This document shows positions 1 to 16,801 of a stretch of DNA of 64,000 bases, piece after piece (position 1 is the first letter of the stretch; each line of letters starts with the position of its first letter). The DNA lies in NCBI GenBank assembly GCA_026710155.1, contig JAPORQ010000026.1:42155-106154 (forward strand). Direction: 5' to 3'. The stretch comes from Paracoccaceae bacterium (lineage in GTDB: Bacteria > Pseudomonadota > Alphaproteobacteria > Rhodobacterales > Rhodobacteraceae). The translations under genes were made by a program, and so were the position numbers. The notes under the pieces are model-generated. The model saw nothing but the letters and a program-made list of their open reading frames with translations, had not been told where the DNA came from and searched no databases.

Positions 1-625
1 TGCAGGCATCCCTGATGGTTACCCAACCACCCTTGGAGCCGGGCACGGAACCCTTGACAAGGATCAAGCCGTTTTCGGCATCCGTCTGGACGACTTCAAG
101 GTTCTGGGTGGTAACCCTGGCATTGCCGAGATGACCGGCCATTTTCTTGCCCTTGAAGACCTTACCGGGGTCCTGACACTGACCGGTTGATCCATGGGAA
201 CGATGACTTACCGATACACCATGGGTTGCCCTCAAACCAGCAAAGTTGTGCCTTTTCATGGCACCGGCAAAACCCTTGCCGATTGAAGTTCCCGAAACAT
301 CAACCTTCTGACCGGGCAAAAAGTGGTCAGCGGTAATTTCAGCTCCGACATCAATTAAATTTTCCGGTGAAACCCGGAACTCAGTCAATTTTCGCTTTGG
401 TGCCACCCGAGCCATGGCAAAATGACCACGCATGGCCTTGGATACCCGCTTGGCCTTGGCCGAACCAGATCCGAGCTGGACAGCGGTGTAACCATCACGG
501 CTGACCGTTCGTTGGGCAAGAACCTGCAGATTGTCAAGATGAAGGACGGTAACAGGTATCTGCTTACCATCATCCTGAAACAAACGCGTCATTCCCAATT
601 TTTTGGCAATCACTCCAGAACGCAT
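1..625 (-). CDS. rplC: 50S ribosomal protein L3, C-terminus cut by window edge
   Basis: L3 is a primary 23S rRNA-binding protein that starts 50S assembly and reaches the peptidyl-transferase centre. The translation begins [16 protein letters not shown], the usual alphaproteobacterial L3 start, and later shows the conserved loop with [10 protein letters not shown] and [12 protein letters not shown], where L3 contacts the ribosome core. The ATG is preceded by GGGAG about 8 bases upstream. About 208 codons are present and the stop lies left of the window, so 20-35 residues are probably missing. It follows rpsJ by 15 bases, the first two genes of the S10 operon, here continuous with the str operon. 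Confidence 0.96.
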   Translation of the reverse strand, partial: MRSGVIAKKLGMTRLFQDDGKQIPVTVLHLDNLQVLAQRTVSRDGYTAVQLGSGSAKAKRVSKAMRGHFAMARVAPKRKLTEFRVSPENLIDVGAEITADHFLPGQKVDVSGTSIGKGFAGAMKRHNFAGLRATHGVSVSHRSHGSTGQCQDPGKVFKGKKMAGHLGNARVTTQNLEVVQTDAENGLILVKGSVPGSKGGWVTIRDAC

Positions 626-640
626 TCCGGAATCTCCCTT

Positions 641-952
641 CTAAAGTTTCAATTCCACGGCAACTCCTGCCGCGAGCTCAAGTTTCATTAGTGCATCTAC
701 CGTTTGCGGAGTTGGATCAATGATGTCAATGACACGCTTGTGTGTTCTGATTTCCATTTGTTCACGAGACTTCTTGTCAATGTGAGGTCCCCGCAAGACA
801 GTGAACTTCTCAATTTTGTTCGGCAACGGTATGGGTCCCCGCCAACGTGCACCGGTTCTCCTGACGGTATCAATCAATTCCGATGCACAGGCATCCAGAA
901 CCCTGTAATCAAAGGCCTTCAACTGAATGCGGATGTTTTGATGTTGACTCAT
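641..952 (-). CDS. rpsJ: 30S ribosomal protein S10 (NusE)
   Basis: S10 is a 30S head protein and, as NusE, couples to NusG and NusB in antitermination. The product has 103 residues, the normal length. Diagnostic stretches are [34 protein letters not shown] and [13 protein letters not shown]. The start ATG has GGAG about 8 bases upstream. It lies 53 bases after tuf on the same strand, so the str and S10 operons are probably co-transcribed or closely linked, as is usual in Alphaproteobacteria. Confidence 0.98.
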   Translation of the reverse strand: MSQHQNIRIQLKAFDYRVLDACASELIDTVRRTGARWRGPIPLPNKIEKFTVLRGPHIDKKSREQMEIRTHKRVIDIIDPTPQTVDALMKLELAAGVAVELKL

Positions 953-1005
953 ACTCTAGCTCCGAAAGCAAAGAGGGCACGAACCCCTGTCCATGCCCTG
1001 CACAA

Positions 1006-2181
1006 TTACTCGATTATCTTGGTTACAACACCAGCGCCAACGGTACGCCCACCTTCACGAATGGCAAAACGCAGCTGCTCTTCCATGGCAATGGGGTTGA
1101 TGAGTTTGACCTTGAACCTGACATTGTCACCAGGCATGACCATGTCAATGTCACCAGGCAGTTCGACCGAACCGGTTACGTCTGTGGTACGGAAATAGAA
1201 CTGGGGTCGATAATTGGTAAAGAATGGAGTATGCCGTCCACCTTCAGATTTGTCGAGAATGTAGGCTTCAGCTTCAAATTCCGTATGGGGTGTTACCGAA
1301 CCGGGTTTGCAAAGCACCTGACCCCTTTCAACACCATCTCGACCAACACCCCTCAAAAGTGCCCCGATATTGTCACCGGCTTCACCCCGGTCAAGCAGTT
1401 TGCGGAACATTTCAACACCGGTACAGGTGGTTTTGGAAGTTTCCCTGATGCCGACGACCTCGATCTCGTCCCCTACCTTGACCACTCCTCTTTCGACTCT
1501 TCCGGTAACAACGGTACCTCGTCCGGAAATCGAGAACACGTCCTCGATTGGCATGAGGAAGGGCTGGTCAATCGGACGTTCCGGCGTGGGAATGTTGGCA
1601 TCAACGGCTTCCATGAGTGTCCTGATGCTTTTTTCTCCAATTTCCTCGTTGGTTCCATCCATTGCAGCAAGGGCGGAACCCTGAATCACGGCAATATCAT
1701 CACCGGGGAATTCATACTCGTTGAGAAGTTCACGAATTTCCAATTCAACCAGTTCAAGAAGTTCCTCGTCATCGACCTGATCGACCTTGTTCATGTAGAC
1801 CACAAGTGAAGGCACGCCCACCTGACGGGCAAGCAGGATATGTTCACGTGTTTGGGGCATGGGACCATCGGCAGCACTCACCACCAGAATGGCACCATCC
1901 ATCTGGGCAGCACCGGTAATCATGTTCTTGACATAGTCGGCGTGACCAGGACAGTCGACGTGGGCATAGTGACGGTTTTCGGTTTCATATTCAACATGGG
2001 CCGTTGAAATGGTGATGCCACGATCCTTTTCCTCGGGAGCACCATCAATCTTGTCATAAGGTGTAAACTCGCCGAAATACTTGGTAATCGCAGCTGTTAG
2101 AGTTGTTTTGCCATGGTCAACATGGCCGATAGTACCGACGTTGACATGCGGTTTGTTCCTGACAAATGTTTCCTTAGCCAT
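1006..2181 (-). CDS. tuf: Elongation factor Tu
   Basis: EF-Tu is the cytosolic GTPase that delivers aminoacyl-tRNA to the ribosomal A site. The 391-residue product has the P-loop GHVDHGKT (residues 19-26), the switch I segment with [13 protein letters not shown] (G3), NKVD (G4) and SALAA (G5), then domains 2 and 3 ending [10 protein letters not shown]. The ATG is preceded by AAAGGA about 8 bases away. It lies 41 bases downstream of fusA. Only one copy is visible here; many proteobacteria carry a second elsewhere. Confidence 0.99.
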   Translation of the reverse strand: MAKETFVRNKPHVNVGTIGHVDHGKTTLTAAITKYFGEFTPYDKIDGAPEEKDRGITISTAHVEYETENRHYAHVDCPGHADYVKNMITGAAQMDGAILVVSAADGPMPQTREHILLARQVGVPSLVVYMNKVDQVDDEELLELVELEIRELLNEYEFPGDDIAVIQGSALAAMDGTNEEIGEKSIRTLMEAVDANIPTPERPIDQPFLMPIEDVFSISGRGTVVTGRVERGVVKVGDEIEVVGIRETSKTTCTGVEMFRKLLDRGEAGDNIGALLRGVGRDGVERGQVLCKPGSVTPHTEFEAEAYILDKSEGGRHTPFFTNYRPQFYFRTTDVTGSVELPGDIDMVMPGDNVRFKVKLINPIAMEEQLRFAIREGGRTVGAGVVTKIIE

Positions 2182-2222
2182 TTGAAAATCCTTTCTGGTT
2201 AATCGAACTTGTTAAGTTTGCC

Positions 2223-4340
2223 CTAGGCATATTTAGATTGAATCTCTTCCGAGATATTCTGTGGAACAGCTTCGTAGTGTGAGAATTGCATGGTGAAATT
2301 TGCCCGCCCCGAAGTCATGGAACGAAGATTGTTGATGTATCCGAACATATTGGCCAGTGGCACCGTTCCGGCAATTGCCGTGGAATTGCCTCTTGGTTCC
2401 TGTCCCTGGACCTGTCCACGTCGCTTGGTCAAATCACCATTGACTGTGCCGGTATATTCCTCGGGTGTCACGACCTCAACCTTCATGACAGGCTCCAGGA
2501 GTTTGACACCGGCCTTTTTCAAACCTTCCCGCATGGCAGCTCGGGCACAGAGTTCGAAGGCCATGACCGATGAGTCAACATCATGGAAGGCCCCATCGAT
2601 AAGCGTCACCTTGAAGTCGATGACCGGAAAACCAGCCAAGGGACCGGAATCCATCACTGACTGAATGCCCTTTTCAACACCGGGAATGTATTCCTTCGGA
2701 ATGGATCCACCAACGATCTTGGATTCAAAACTGAACCCTTTGCCGATTTCTTCCGGCTCAATGATCATCTTGACTCGGGCGAACTGACCGGCACCACCTG
2801 TCTGTTTCTTGTGGGTATAGTCGATTTCGGCCAAGTGCGAAACGGTTTCTCGATAGGCAACCTGTGGGGCACCGATATTGGCCTCGACCTTGAATTCCCT
2901 CTTCATCCGATCAATCAAAATATCAAGGTGAAGCTCCCCCATGCCCTTCATGATGGTTTGGCCGGATTCAAAATCCGTTTCAACCCGGAAGGAAGGATCC
3001 TCGGCGGCCAGCCTTTGCAGGGCCTGGGCCATCTTTTCCTGATCAGACTTTGTTCTGGGTTCGACCGCGATCTCGATAACCGGATCAGGGAAAGTCATGG
3101 TTTCAAGAACAACCGGCTGATTTGAACTGCATAGTGTATCACCGGTGGTCGTTTCCTTCAGGCCAGCCAAGGCAATGATGTCACCAGCATAGGCTTCCGT
3201 GATTTCTTCACGGTTGTTGGAATGCATCATCATCATGCGTCCAACCCGTTCCTTCTTGCCCTTGGTCGAATTCAACATCTGGTCACCCTTCTGGATGGTC
3301 CCGGAATAGATGCGTGTAAAGGTCAGTGAACCGACAAATGGGTCATTCATCACCTTGAATGCCAGGCCGGAAAATGGATCGGCATCATTGGCATTCCTTT
3401 CAATGTTTCGGACCTCGTCCTTGTCACCTGGTGCAAAACCGACATAGGAGGGAACATCAAGCGGTCCGGGCAGGTAATCAATGACTGAATTCAGCATTGG
3501 CTGGACCCCCTTGTTCTTGAAGGCCGATCCGGCAAGTACAGGTACAAAAGCCATTTCCAGGGTTCCCTTGCGGATCAGTTTGCGCAAGGTTTCCTCGTCA
3601 GGTTCATCCCCTTCCAGATAGGCTTCCATGACATCGTCATCCATTTCAACAGCTGTTTCAATGAGAGTGCTTCGCCATTCATCGGCCAGTTCCTGAAGTT
3701 CGGGCCGAATGTCCTGAAGGGTCCAGGTTGCGCCAAGTGCCTCACCGGTCCAGGTCCATTCCTTCATGGTTACCAGATCAACAACGCCACTGAACTTGTC
3801 CTCGGCCCCGATGGGAATCTGAATGGGAAGAGGCGTGGCGCCTGTTCTTGCCTCGATCATCCTTACACAATTGAAGAAATCGGCCCCGATCTTGTCCATC
3901 TTGTTGACAAAAACAAACCGTGGAACTTTGTAACGGTCGGCCTGACGCCAGACGGTTTCCGTTTGCGGCTCGATTCCGGCATTGGCATCGAGAACACAAA
4001 TGGCTCCATCAAGAACGGCCAGCGACCTCTCGACCTCAATGGTAAAATCCACATGGCCAGGAGTATCTATGATATTGAAACGATACTTGTCTGAAAGAGG
4101 TGTCTCGCCATCCTCGGTGCGTTCCCAAAAGGTGGTGGTGGCAGCCGAGGTTATGGTAATTCCCCTTTCCTGCTCCTGTTCCATCCAGTCCATGGTGGCA
4201 GCACCATCATGCACTTCACCGATCTTGTGAGACTTTCCGGTATAGTAAAGTACCCGCTCAGTTGTGGTTGTTTTCCCGGCGTCAATATGTGCCATGATGC
4301 CAAAATTGCGGTAGCGGGATAGTTGAAATTGACGTGTCAT
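2223..4340 (-). CDS. fusA: Elongation factor G
   Basis: EF-G is the GTPase that drives ribosomal translocation and, with RRF, recycling. The 705 residues show [15 protein letters not shown] (P-loop), the GITI switch, [13 protein letters not shown], and the C-terminal domains IV-V with [15 protein letters not shown] and [19 protein letters not shown]. It is slightly longer than the approximately 692 residues usual in proteobacteria, with no missing motif. It sits between rpsG (23 bases upstream) and tuf (41 bases downstream) in the str operon. Confidence 0.99.
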   Translation of the reverse strand: MTRQFQLSRYRNFGIMAHIDAGKTTTTERVLYYTGKSHKIGEVHDGAATMDWMEQEQERGITITSAATTTFWERTEDGETPLSDKYRFNIIDTPGHVDFTIEVERSLAVLDGAICVLDANAGIEPQTETVWRQADRYKVPRFVFVNKMDKIGADFFNCVRMIEARTGATPLPIQIPIGAEDKFSGVVDLVTMKEWTWTGEALGATWTLQDIRPELQELADEWRSTLIETAVEMDDDVMEAYLEGDEPDEETLRKLIRKGTLEMAFVPVLAGSAFKNKGVQPMLNSVIDYLPGPLDVPSYVGFAPGDKDEVRNIERNANDADPFSGLAFKVMNDPFVGSLTFTRIYSGTIQKGDQMLNSTKGKKERVGRMMMMHSNNREEITEAYAGDIIALAGLKETTTGDTLCSSNQPVVLETMTFPDPVIEIAVEPRTKSDQEKMAQALQRLAAEDPSFRVETDFESGQTIMKGMGELHLDILIDRMKREFKVEANIGAPQVAYRETVSHLAEIDYTHKKQTGGAGQFARVKMIIEPEEIGKGFSFESKIVGGSIPKEYIPGVEKGIQSVMDSGPLAGFPVIDFKVTLIDGAFHDVDSSVMAFELCARAAMREGLKKAGVKLLEPVMKVEVVTPEEYTGTVNGDLTKRRGQVQGQEPRGNSTAIAGTVPLANMFGYINNLRSMTSGRANFTMQFSHYEAVPQNISEEIQSKYA

Positions 4341-4363
4341 GAGTGAACCACCCTGTTAATTCC

Positions 4364-4834
4364 TTACCATCTATAATGACTGAAGGCCCTGTTGGCTTCA
4401 GCCATCTTGTGCGTATCTTCCCGTTTTTTCACGGCCCGACCACGGAAATTGATGGCATCGATCAATTCACCTGCCAATCTTTCCTCCATCGTGTGTTCGG
4501 GTCTTTTGCGAGCTGCATCTATCAACCAGCGAATGGCGAGGGCATTTCTTCTTTCCGGTCGAACCTCGACGGGAATCTGGTAGGTGGAGCCTCCGACCCG
4601 CCTGGAGCGAACCTCGATTGAGGGGCGGACATTGCCGATGGCCTCATGAAACACTTCCAGCGGATCCCGCTGGGTCTGGTCTTGGATTCGGTCAAGGGCA
4701 TTGTAGACAATGCCTTCGGCCACGGCTTTTTTGCCATCCTTCATCAGATTGTTCATGAACTTGGTAAGGTTCCGATCACCAAATTTGGCGTCAGGCAGTA
4801 CTTCTCTTACATCGGCTCGACGGCGGCGGGACAT
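4364..4834 (-). CDS. rpsG: 30S ribosomal protein S7
   Basis: S7 nucleates the 30S head, binds 16S rRNA and lines the E site. In bacteria such as E. coli it also represses the str operon mRNA. The product is 156 residues, the normal length, with [20 protein letters not shown] at the N-terminus and RAFSHYRW at the end. A clear AAGGAG lies 8 bases before the ATG. It follows rpsL by 12 bases. Confidence 0.98.
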   Translation of the reverse strand: MSRRRRADVREVLPDAKFGDRNLTKFMNNLMKDGKKAVAEGIVYNALDRIQDQTQRDPLEVFHEAIGNVRPSIEVRSRRVGGSTYQIPVEVRPERRNALAIRWLIDAARKRPEHTMEERLAGELIDAINFRGRAVKKREDTHKMAEANRAFSHYRW

Positions 4835-4846
4835 ATTTAAAGCTCC

Positions 4847-5218
4847 TTACTTGGGTCTCTTGGCACCGTATTTGGAACGTCTTTGCCGTCGGTCCGAAAC
4901 ACCAGTTGTATCAAGTGTTCCCCGCAGGATATGGTATCTGACCCCTGGCAGGTCCTTGACCCTTCCTCCCCTTATCAGAACAACCGAATGTTCCTGCAGG
5001 GTATGGGTTTCCCCAGGAATATAGGAGATGACTTCAAAACCACTTGTCAGCCTGACCTTGGCAACCTTCCGCAAAGCCGAGTTCGGCTTTTTTGGTGTAG
5101 TCGTGTAAACTCTGGTACATACCCCGCGACGCTGGGGGCAGCCCAACAGATGCATGGACTTTTGTCGCCGCACCTTAGGCTTCCTTGGCTTGCGAATCAA
5201 TTGTTGTATCGTTGGCAT
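4847..5218 (-). CDS. rpsL: 30S ribosomal protein S12
   Basis: S12 sits at the decoding centre and controls accuracy; streptomycin resistance maps here. Starting at the ATG that gives [14 protein letters not shown], the product is 123 residues, the family length, and ends [11 protein letters not shown]. The conserved [18 protein letters not shown] and [13 protein letters not shown] loops are present. The K of TPKKPNS (K43 region) is wild type, so no streptomycin-resistance change is visible there. An upstream in-frame alternative start would add 19 non-conserved residues and was rejected. Confidence 0.98.
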   Translation of the reverse strand: MPTIQQLIRKPRKPKVRRQKSMHLLGCPQRRGVCTRVYTTTPKKPNSALRKVAKVRLTSGFEVISYIPGETHTLQEHSVVLIRGGRVKDLPGVRYHILRGTLDTTGVSDRRQRRSKYGAKRPK

Positions 5219-5620
5219 ATCGTTCCCAAAATTTTTTCTTCCGTTGTCTGACCATGGCCTCAAAATATAAAGCACAAAGAAACCGCTTCGTTTTCCTCAG
5301 CGGTCTGTTTTTCAGAGGAACACCTGTCCGGCGTTCATGCACCCCAAATCTCAATGGCTATTTCACTTCCAAAGGCAATGGTCTTTTGAAAGTTTGTGCC
5401 AAGTAATGACTGGCTGTAACAATGTCAACTCCCCAAGGCAAAAAAATTCCTCAAAGCCTGAAAAAGTCACTTTTGGGTTCATCAGATCAGCTATCTATTG
5501 ACCGCATGATCCAGAAGTTGATTGAGGCTAAGCAGGTTCATCCTTGTTCTAAATTTCCTGACAGATCCCGAAGTGGAGTTTCAATCACTTCAGGAATTCA
5601 CTTGATTAATCATTGAGGAA
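5219..5620 (-). promoter_or_regulatory. rpoC-rpsL intergenic region with candidate str-operon promoter/terminator
   Basis: This 402-base gap separates rpoC from rpsL and holds no convincing gene. Two weak signals are visible on the minus strand. A perfect TTGACA (bases 5423-5428) could be a -35 box, but the hexamer 17 bases downstream (TACTTG) is a poor -10. A 6-bp hairpin ACCGCT/AGCGGT (about 5283-5305) is followed by a T-rich stretch and could be a terminator or attenuator. The gap is where a separate str-operon promoter would be expected. The elements themselves are only suggestive. Confidence 0.35.
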
Positions 5621-10151
<4,531 letters not shown>

Positions 10152-10162
<11 letters not shown>

Positions 10163-13100
10163 GTTTTTCCCTCTGGATCATCTTTCTTGTGCGGTTCATT
10201 TGTCTAAGTTCCATGTTCAACCCAAGGCCTCTGACTTCCTTGACCAAAACATTGAAACTTTCCGGTATGCCTGATTCAAACTCGTTTTCACCCTTGACGA
10301 TGGCTTCATAAACCTTCGTTCGTCCGGTGACATCATCGGCCTTGACCGTCAGGATTTCCTGCAGCACATGGGCAGCCCCATATGCCTCAAGAGCCCAGAC
10401 CTCCATTTCACCAAATCGTTGACCTCCAAACTGGGCCTTGCCACCCAATGGCTGCTGGGTTACCAGACTGTATGGTCCAGTTGACCGGGCATGGATTTTG
10501 TCATCCACAAGGTGATGGAGTTTGAGCATGTACTTGATGCCAACGGTTACGGGTCTGGCAAACTTTTCACCGGTAATGCCGTCATAGAGTTCGGATTGTC
10601 CCGATTTATCAAAGCCGGCTCTTTCCAGGGCATCATCTATATCAAGTTCCTTGGCCCCATCAAACACCGGTGTTGCTATGGGAACTCCATCGGACACAAC
10701 CCTGGCCGACGCAATCAATTCCTGATCATTGAGGTTGGCCAATTTGGAATTGTAGACTTCAGGACCATAAGCATATTCCATGGCTGATTTGATTTTTTTG
10801 ATACTGGCGGGGTCATCCTGATTGCTATCGTGATATTTAAGCGATTCATCAATGACCTTGCCCAGGCCCCTCGATGCCCAACCCATATGGGTTTCAAGAA
10901 TCTGGCCCACATTCATCCTGGAGGGAACCCCCAATGGATTGAGGACAATATCGACTGGCGTTCCATCCTCAAGGAAAGGCATGTCCTCCATGGGTACAAC
11001 CTTGGAAACAACCCCCTTGTTACCGTGCCGGCCGGCCATCTTGTCACCGGATTGGAGTTTCCGCTTGACGGCGACAAAGACCTTGACGACCTTGAGAACA
11101 CCAGGTGAAAGATCGTCACCTCGCCGGACCTTGGCCACCTTGTCTTCGTATCTTTGCTCCAACGCCTTTAGCTGAAGCTGGTATTGTTTCTCAAGCCCTT
11201 CGCGGTTCTTGGAGGTTTCCTCATCATCAAGAGCCAACTTCCACCATTTGAACTGTTCCATCTGGCCAAGCAATTCCTCGGTAATGATATCTCCCTTATT
11301 GAAGGGTTTGGGACCCTTGGCAACAACCTTGCCGATGATCAGACTGTGCAACCTCTCAAAAATGGTTCGCCTCAGAATGGCCTTCTCATCCTCATGATCC
11401 CTGGTAAGCCTGTTTATCGCCTCTCGTTCAATCTGAATCGTCCGCTCGTCTTTCTCAATTCCATGTCGATTGAAAACCCTGACTTCCACAACCGTACCAA
11501 AATCGCCTGGCGGCAGTTTCAGGGAGGTATCCCGAACATCTGATGCCTTTTCACCAAAAATGGCCCGCAAGAGCTTTTCCTCCGGTGTGATAGGGGTCTC
11601 ACCCTTGGGGGTAATTTTACCGACAAGAATGTCACCACCCTTGACCTCGGCACCGACATAGATGATTCCGGCCTCATCGAGATTCCGCAGGGATTCCTCA
11701 CCAACATTGGGAATATCTCTGGTTATTTCCTCCGGACCCAGTTTGGTATCCCGAGCCAAAACGGAAAATTCCTCGATGTGAACCGAAGTGAACACATCAT
11801 CCTTGACGATCCGTTCGGATACAAGGATGGAATCCTCAAAGTTATAGCCATTCCAGGGCATGAAGGCGACCAGCACGTTTCGGCCCAGAGCTAATTCACC
11901 CAAATCGGTGGAGGGACCATCGGCAATGACATCCCCCTTCAGGACATAGTCCCCCACGTTGACCAGAGGTTTCTGGTTAATGCAGGTGTTCTGGTTGGAA
12001 CGCTGGAATTTCCTCAAGCGGTAGGTATCAACTCCCGGATCGGTCGGATCTTCGGCTACGGCGTTGATGACAATCCTGGTTGCATCGACCTGGTCGACAA
12101 TTCCTTCCCGCTTGGCAACAATGGAGGCACCTGAATCAACAGCCACCTTTCCCTCAATACCGGTACCAACAAAGGGTGCCTCGGCATTCAACAGTGGAAC
12201 AGCCTGACGCTGCATATTGGAACCCATCAGGGCCCGGTTGGCATCATCGTTTTCAAGGAAGGGTATCAATGAGGCAGCAACCGATACAAGTTGCATGGGA
12301 GATACGTCAATCATGTTGACGGTCTCCTTGAGACTCATCTTGAATTCGCCATCTATTCTGGTGGAAACCAGATCATTTATAAAATGATTTTCATCATCCA
12401 GCCTGGCATTGGCTTGTGCAATGATCTTATGGGATTCATCCGTAGCGGAAACATATTCATAATCGTTGGTAACCTGGCCATCCTTAACGACTCGATAGGG
12501 TGTTTCAAGGAAGCCGTACTTGTTGACCTTGGAATAGGAAGCCAAGGAGTTGATCAGTCCGATATTCTGACCCTCGGGTGTTTCCACCGGACAGATCCGC
12601 CCATAATGTGTGGGATGCACATCCCGTACCTCAAAACCGGCCCGTTCCCTGGTAAGACCGCCAGGACCCAAGGCTGAAAGTCGCCTTTTGTGGGTGATCT
12701 CCGAAAGGGGATTGGTCTGATCCATAAACTGGGACAGTTGCGATGATCCAAAAAATTCCCTTATGGCTCCCGAAAGCGGTCGAGGGTTGACAAGGTCCTG
12801 GGGTATCTTTTTGTCAATTTCAACCGAACCCATCCGTTCGCGAATGGCTCTTTCCATTCGTATCAGGCCAATGCGGCACTGATTCTCCATGAGTTCACCG
12901 ACAGATCTTACCCGCCTGTTGCCCAAATGGTCAATATCATCTATTTGACCCTTGCCATCACGTAGATCCACCAATCTTCTCAAACAGGCAATGATGTCAT
13001 TCTTTTGAAGAGTTCGAACATTTTCTTTTTCATCAAGATTCAACCGCATGTTCAGCTTTGCTCGACCGACCGCTGACAGGTCATATCGTTCGGAATCACT

Positions 13101-15389
13101 AAAAAGTTGATCAAAGAGCGCTTCGGCATTTTCAGGTGTTGGCGGCTCGCCGGGGCGGAGAGAACGGTAGATTTCCAGAAGCCCTGACTTGCGGTCATAA
13201 CATTTGTCCAGGAACATGGTGTTCCGGATGTAGGGACCTACGGATAAGTGATCTATTTCCAGCAGTGACAATTCTTCAAAACCCTCATCAAGCAGGATAC
13301 GAAGCAATCCTTCGGAGGGATTTCCATTCTCATCGAATTTGCAGGACAGTTCATCACCGGCTTCAGCCAACACGATGCCAGTTTCCTCGTTGATCATGTC
13401 CTTGCCGATATATCGATCCGTGATGCGGTCGCTGGCAACCGCAACTTCGAGCTTTCTAGCCTGTTCTTCAAATCCCTTGGCCATTTTTCTGGTAATGCGG
13501 GATCCAATCGGCACAACGACCTCACCGGTTTCACTGTCAAGAATATCATCCTCGACATTAACCCCGATCTTTGCCTGATAGGTAAAATCGGTTACCCACT
13601 TCAATTCCTCCGGAATGAAGCTCACCACCGTTTCGCCCTGATTGGTACCAAGTTTGATCGGGACACTGTAACCTCCAATCAGGGTTCCATCCTCGCTACT
13701 GGCAGGAATATCCGGGGTTTGGTCCGTTTCCTCACTCTTCAGCCTGTCGGCTTTTCGCTTGATCGTTTCCTCAAGTTCAACGAGTCCATACAAGAGTTCG
13801 TCGACATTGAGTTCGAACTTGTTGTTGTCCAGATGAATGCCCAGTTCCTTGGAGACAACCAGATTGACTTCACTGCCGATACGATTGGAAACCATGCCCG
13901 AACCGGCAGTGTAGATATTGAAAGTCGGTACCCTGAAGCGCCAGACTTTCTTGAGCATGGTTACCAGCAGTTTACGACCTCCATCGGAAAATTCGCTGGC
14001 TAAACTGTCGGTACCCACCAACTCCATACCGGGCAACTTCTTTTTGATGGAATTTTTTTCACTCTTGGAGGCCAGGGAATCATTGTAGACATAGAGGTTG
14101 ATCTCTTCGGTGGAGGGTTCTTCCTTTTTCCTCGGGGCAAAATAGGTCAGTATCTGATTCAAAGGTATCAAAAGGGACCAATCCTCAAGTTCCTGGATAG
14201 TCTTGTATTTTGCAGGGGTCAATTTAACTCCTGCCTTGGCCAGTACTTCATCGGTATGATAATTTACAATGTTGAAGTTTGGTGTGATCCTTTGCCACCT
14301 TTGGGGATTGAGGTCCTCGATGAGATAGTGACCACCGGGACTTACTTTCCGACTTTTGGGACTTGACTGCTGCCGAAAGTTGCTTTCAAGGTACTCAAGG
14401 TAATCCTCATCGGCTTCATCGGCTTCACCGGCCCTTTCCAGAGCAGTGGAGAGGTTTCCCTGATCGAGGCTGTCATGCATGATCGTGAGTTTGGCACCAT
14501 CAAATTCATCACTCAACTTTTTAAGTCGATAGGTTGAAATCTTTTCACCGGCAGGAGCAACGATTTCCCCTGTTTCAGGTGAAATCAGATCGTAATTGGG
14601 AACGACATTGCGCCAATTGTCCTTTTGGAAGGTAAATTCCCAGGCTGCGGGTTTTCTCCGCAATCTGAAACTGGTGGAATCATAGAAGGACTCCATGATG
14701 CTTTCCTGGTCCATGCCAAGGGCAAAGAGAAGGGTTGAAACGGGAAGTCTCCTCTTGCGGTCAACCCGTGCATTGATCAACTCCAATTCACCGAGTGCCT
14801 TGTCTTTTTTCAAGCCGAACTCAAACTCAATCCAGGAACCTCTTCCGGGAAGAATCTGACAGGTGTAAAGGCGTTTGCCGGTTGCATGGGTAGTGTAATT
14901 GAAAAAGACCCCGGGGGAGCGGTGCATCTGGGAAACAACGACCCGTTCGGTGCCATTTACAATAAAGGTTCCATTGTCGGTCATGAGGGGGATATCGCCC
15001 ATGTAGACCTTTTGTTCCTTACTGTTTCGGAAGGTTTGGTTGCCGGTTTCATTGTCAACATCATAAATGTTCAGAAGGAGTTTGACCTTCAATGCACCGG
15101 CATAGGTCATGTCCCTTTGCTGACATTCCTCGACATCAAACTTGGGTTCTTCGATTTCGTAACCCTCAAAATACATTTCGGTCATCCCGGAAGCATCCCT
15201 GATCGGAAATACAGATTGGAACACTCCCTGAAGCCCCATACCATCTGTATGCTCTGTTCCGTCACCGGAATTCAGGAACAGGTCATAGGATTGTTTCTGA
15301 ATCTCAATCAGATTTGGGAGAGGGGCGACGGCGTTGATTTTTTGGTAGGATCTTCGGTATCGGTTGCCACTAGACTTCATCTGCTTCAT
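10152..15389 (-). CDS. rpoB: RNA polymerase beta subunit with large lineage-specific insertion
   Basis: This is the catalytic beta subunit of RNA polymerase. The rifampicin region is present ([30 protein letters not shown]), as are [20 protein letters not shown], the active-site lysine region and the C-terminal [20 protein letters not shown]. The start is set at the ATG giving [16 protein letters not shown], which has AAGGG about 8 bases upstream. This gives 1745 residues, against about 1350-1390 in most Alphaproteobacteria. The excess lies at about residues 300-610, where the lineage-specific insert is expanded. A short pattern like [13 protein letters not shown] recurs four times, near residues 266, 371, 613 and 662. 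The reading frame is unbroken and all catalytic blocks are intact, so the insertion is probably real. Confidence 0.97.
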
Positions 15390-15518
15390 TGAGTTTACCC
15401 TTAATATGATCTGCAAATTTAAAATATGCTCGGAACCAACCAATTCCTTACTGAAACTGTGTTGATTTTCATGTGCAATCCTGTTTTCACCAATCGGTCT
15501 TTTGACTTCTCGATTTTC

Positions 15519-15549
15519 TGCTGAGAACCATGAGGCATGGCACTCAGCA
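15519..15549 (-). promoter_or_regulatory. Hairpin between rplL and rpoB (attenuator or processing site)
   Basis: In the 192-base gap between rplL and rpoB the transcript can form a stem of TGCTGAG with CTCAGCA, continued after a 2-base internal loop by CCATG with CATGG around a 3-base loop. No T-run follows, so it is not a simple terminator. E. coli has an attenuator and an RNase III site at the same place, which sets the L7/L12 to RNA polymerase ratio. A similar role here is inferred from position and structure only. Confidence 0.55.
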
Positions 15550-15581
15550 AACTGTTTGTTCGTTATCCGATTGAATACGGA

Positions 15582-15968
15582 TTATTTTATTTCTGCCACA
15601 GCTCCCGCTGCTTCGATTTTGGCCTTGATTTCTTCAGCCTCTTCCTTGGAAACACCTTCTTTCAATGGTTTGCTTCCTTCTTCAACAAGGGCTTTGGCCT
15701 CTTTAAGTCCCAAGCCGGTTATGGCTCGAACTTCCTTGATGACTGCAATTTTTTGACCACCCACATCCTGCAGGAATACATCAAATTCAGTCTTTTCCTC
15801 CTCTTGAGCAGGCCCATCTCCGGCTTCGGCCGGACCGCCAGCAACAACCACGGCACCACCAGTTGCTGGTTCAATACCATATTTGTCCTTGAGAATTGTT
15901 TTCAACTGTTGTGCTTCCATGAGGGTAAGTCCAACAATCTGTTCGGCTAGTTTATCTAGATCAGTCAT
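15582..15968 (-). CDS. rplL: 50S ribosomal protein L7/L12
   Basis: This is the stalk protein that recruits translational GTPases. Starting at [19 protein letters not shown] it is 128 residues. It has an N-terminal dimerisation/L10-binding domain, an Ala/Gly/Glu hinge, and the conserved C-terminal domain [17 protein letters not shown] then [19 protein letters not shown]. An in-frame GTG four codons upstream is also possible, but the chosen ATG matches the family start. It follows rplJ by 63 bases. Confidence 0.97.
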   Translation of the reverse strand: MTDLDKLAEQIVGLTLMEAQQLKTILKDKYGIEPATGGAVVVAGGPAEAGDGPAQEEEKTEFDVFLQDVGGQKIAVIKEVRAITGLGLKEAKALVEEGSKPLKEGVSKEEAEEIKAKIEAAGAVAEIK

Positions 15969-16031
15969 TTTAGATTCCACTTCTTTAATTGTGTCTCAGT
16001 GCATGTTAAAGTCTTCCACATACGCGAGTGC

Positions 16032-16547
16032 CTATGCAGCTTCCCTCTCTTCCAATGTTGTCAGCACGGAAGCAAGGGACGAAGCAGGTGCGCCAATTGC
16101 ACCCAGCAAGGTTGCTCCCGGGGATCCAATAGACGATACCACCGACGCAATCAGATCCTCTTTTGACGGCATGTTCGCCACCGCCTCGATTCCCTTGGGA
16201 TCAAGGATGGAAGAACCGACTGCACCTCCAAGAACGACAAAGTTCTTGTTATTGGAAGCAAAGTCTTTTGAAACCTTGGAAGCCGCCGTTGGATCTTCCG
16301 AGTAAGCAAGAAGGGTCATTCCAGTCAGAAGTGAGCCAACCTTTTCACACGGGGATCCCTGCAGGGCTATTTTTGACAACCTGTTCTTGGCAACACGGAC
16401 AAAACCGCCGGCTTCACGCATCAGAGAACGGAGATTTTCCATTTCTGGCACGGTCATGCCTTCGTATTTGGCAACTACCACCACACCTGAGCTCTCGAAG
16501 ATTTGGCCGATTTCGGCGACCACTTTTTCCTTTCGGGCTCTATCCAC
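16032..16547 (-). CDS. rplJ: 50S ribosomal protein L10
   Basis: L10 anchors L7/L12 dimers to the 50S stalk and autoregulates its own mRNA in well-studied bacteria. The family start [13 protein letters not shown] corresponds to a GTG codon with GGAG 8 bases upstream, giving 171 residues, the normal length. An upstream ATG would add 35 residues unlike any L10 and was rejected. Core motifs are [27 protein letters not shown] and the C-terminal L12-binding helix ending [12 protein letters not shown]. Confidence 0.96.
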   Translation of the reverse strand: MDRARKEKVVAEIGQIFESSGVVVVAKYEGMTVPEMENLRSLMREAGGFVRVAKNRLSKIALQGSPCEKVGSLLTGMTLLAYSEDPTAASKVSKDFASNNKNFVVLGGAVGSSILDPKGIEAVANMPSKEDLIASVVSSIGSPGATLLGAIGAPASSLASVLTTLEEREAA

Positions 16548-16801
16548 AGGTTTGCTCCAAGTTTGGAAAGAAAAAATCTTTCCGGTTAAAGTTGACCGAG
16601 CAATGCTCGATGATTTAGTCCTTGACTTCCAGGAACCAACAGTTTCCTTCACGCCGAAACACGCGAAGTGAATCCATTTTTTCCCATCTCAGGCAGGATT
16701 TGCATGCGTCGTTTCCTCAGCACAACCCACCGTCTCGGACGGTAAGCACGGATACAAGCACCCGTGATCTAAGGCCTTGATCATAAGACCAAAGAATTTC
16801 T
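16548..16801 (-). promoter_or_regulatory. rplJ leader, candidate L10 autoregulatory RNA
   Basis: A 254-base untranslated stretch separates rplA from rplJ. On the transcribed strand it contains ACCGTCCGAGACGGT, which can fold as a short hairpin, followed by further short stems. This is the position of the L10(L12)4-binding leader in other bacteria, so an autoregulatory leader is likely. I have not matched it to a formal L10-leader covariance model. Confidence 0.5.

Noticed and set aside
883..1809. Long open frame (308 codons) on the plus strand opposite tuf
   Set aside because: It is antisense to a fully conserved EF-Tu gene, has no family motif and reflects codon bias on the opposite strand.
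16032..16652. Longer L10 start adding 35 residues
   Set aside because: The added residues match no L10, while the GTG at 16547 has a proper Shine-Dalgarno site and gives the canonical start.
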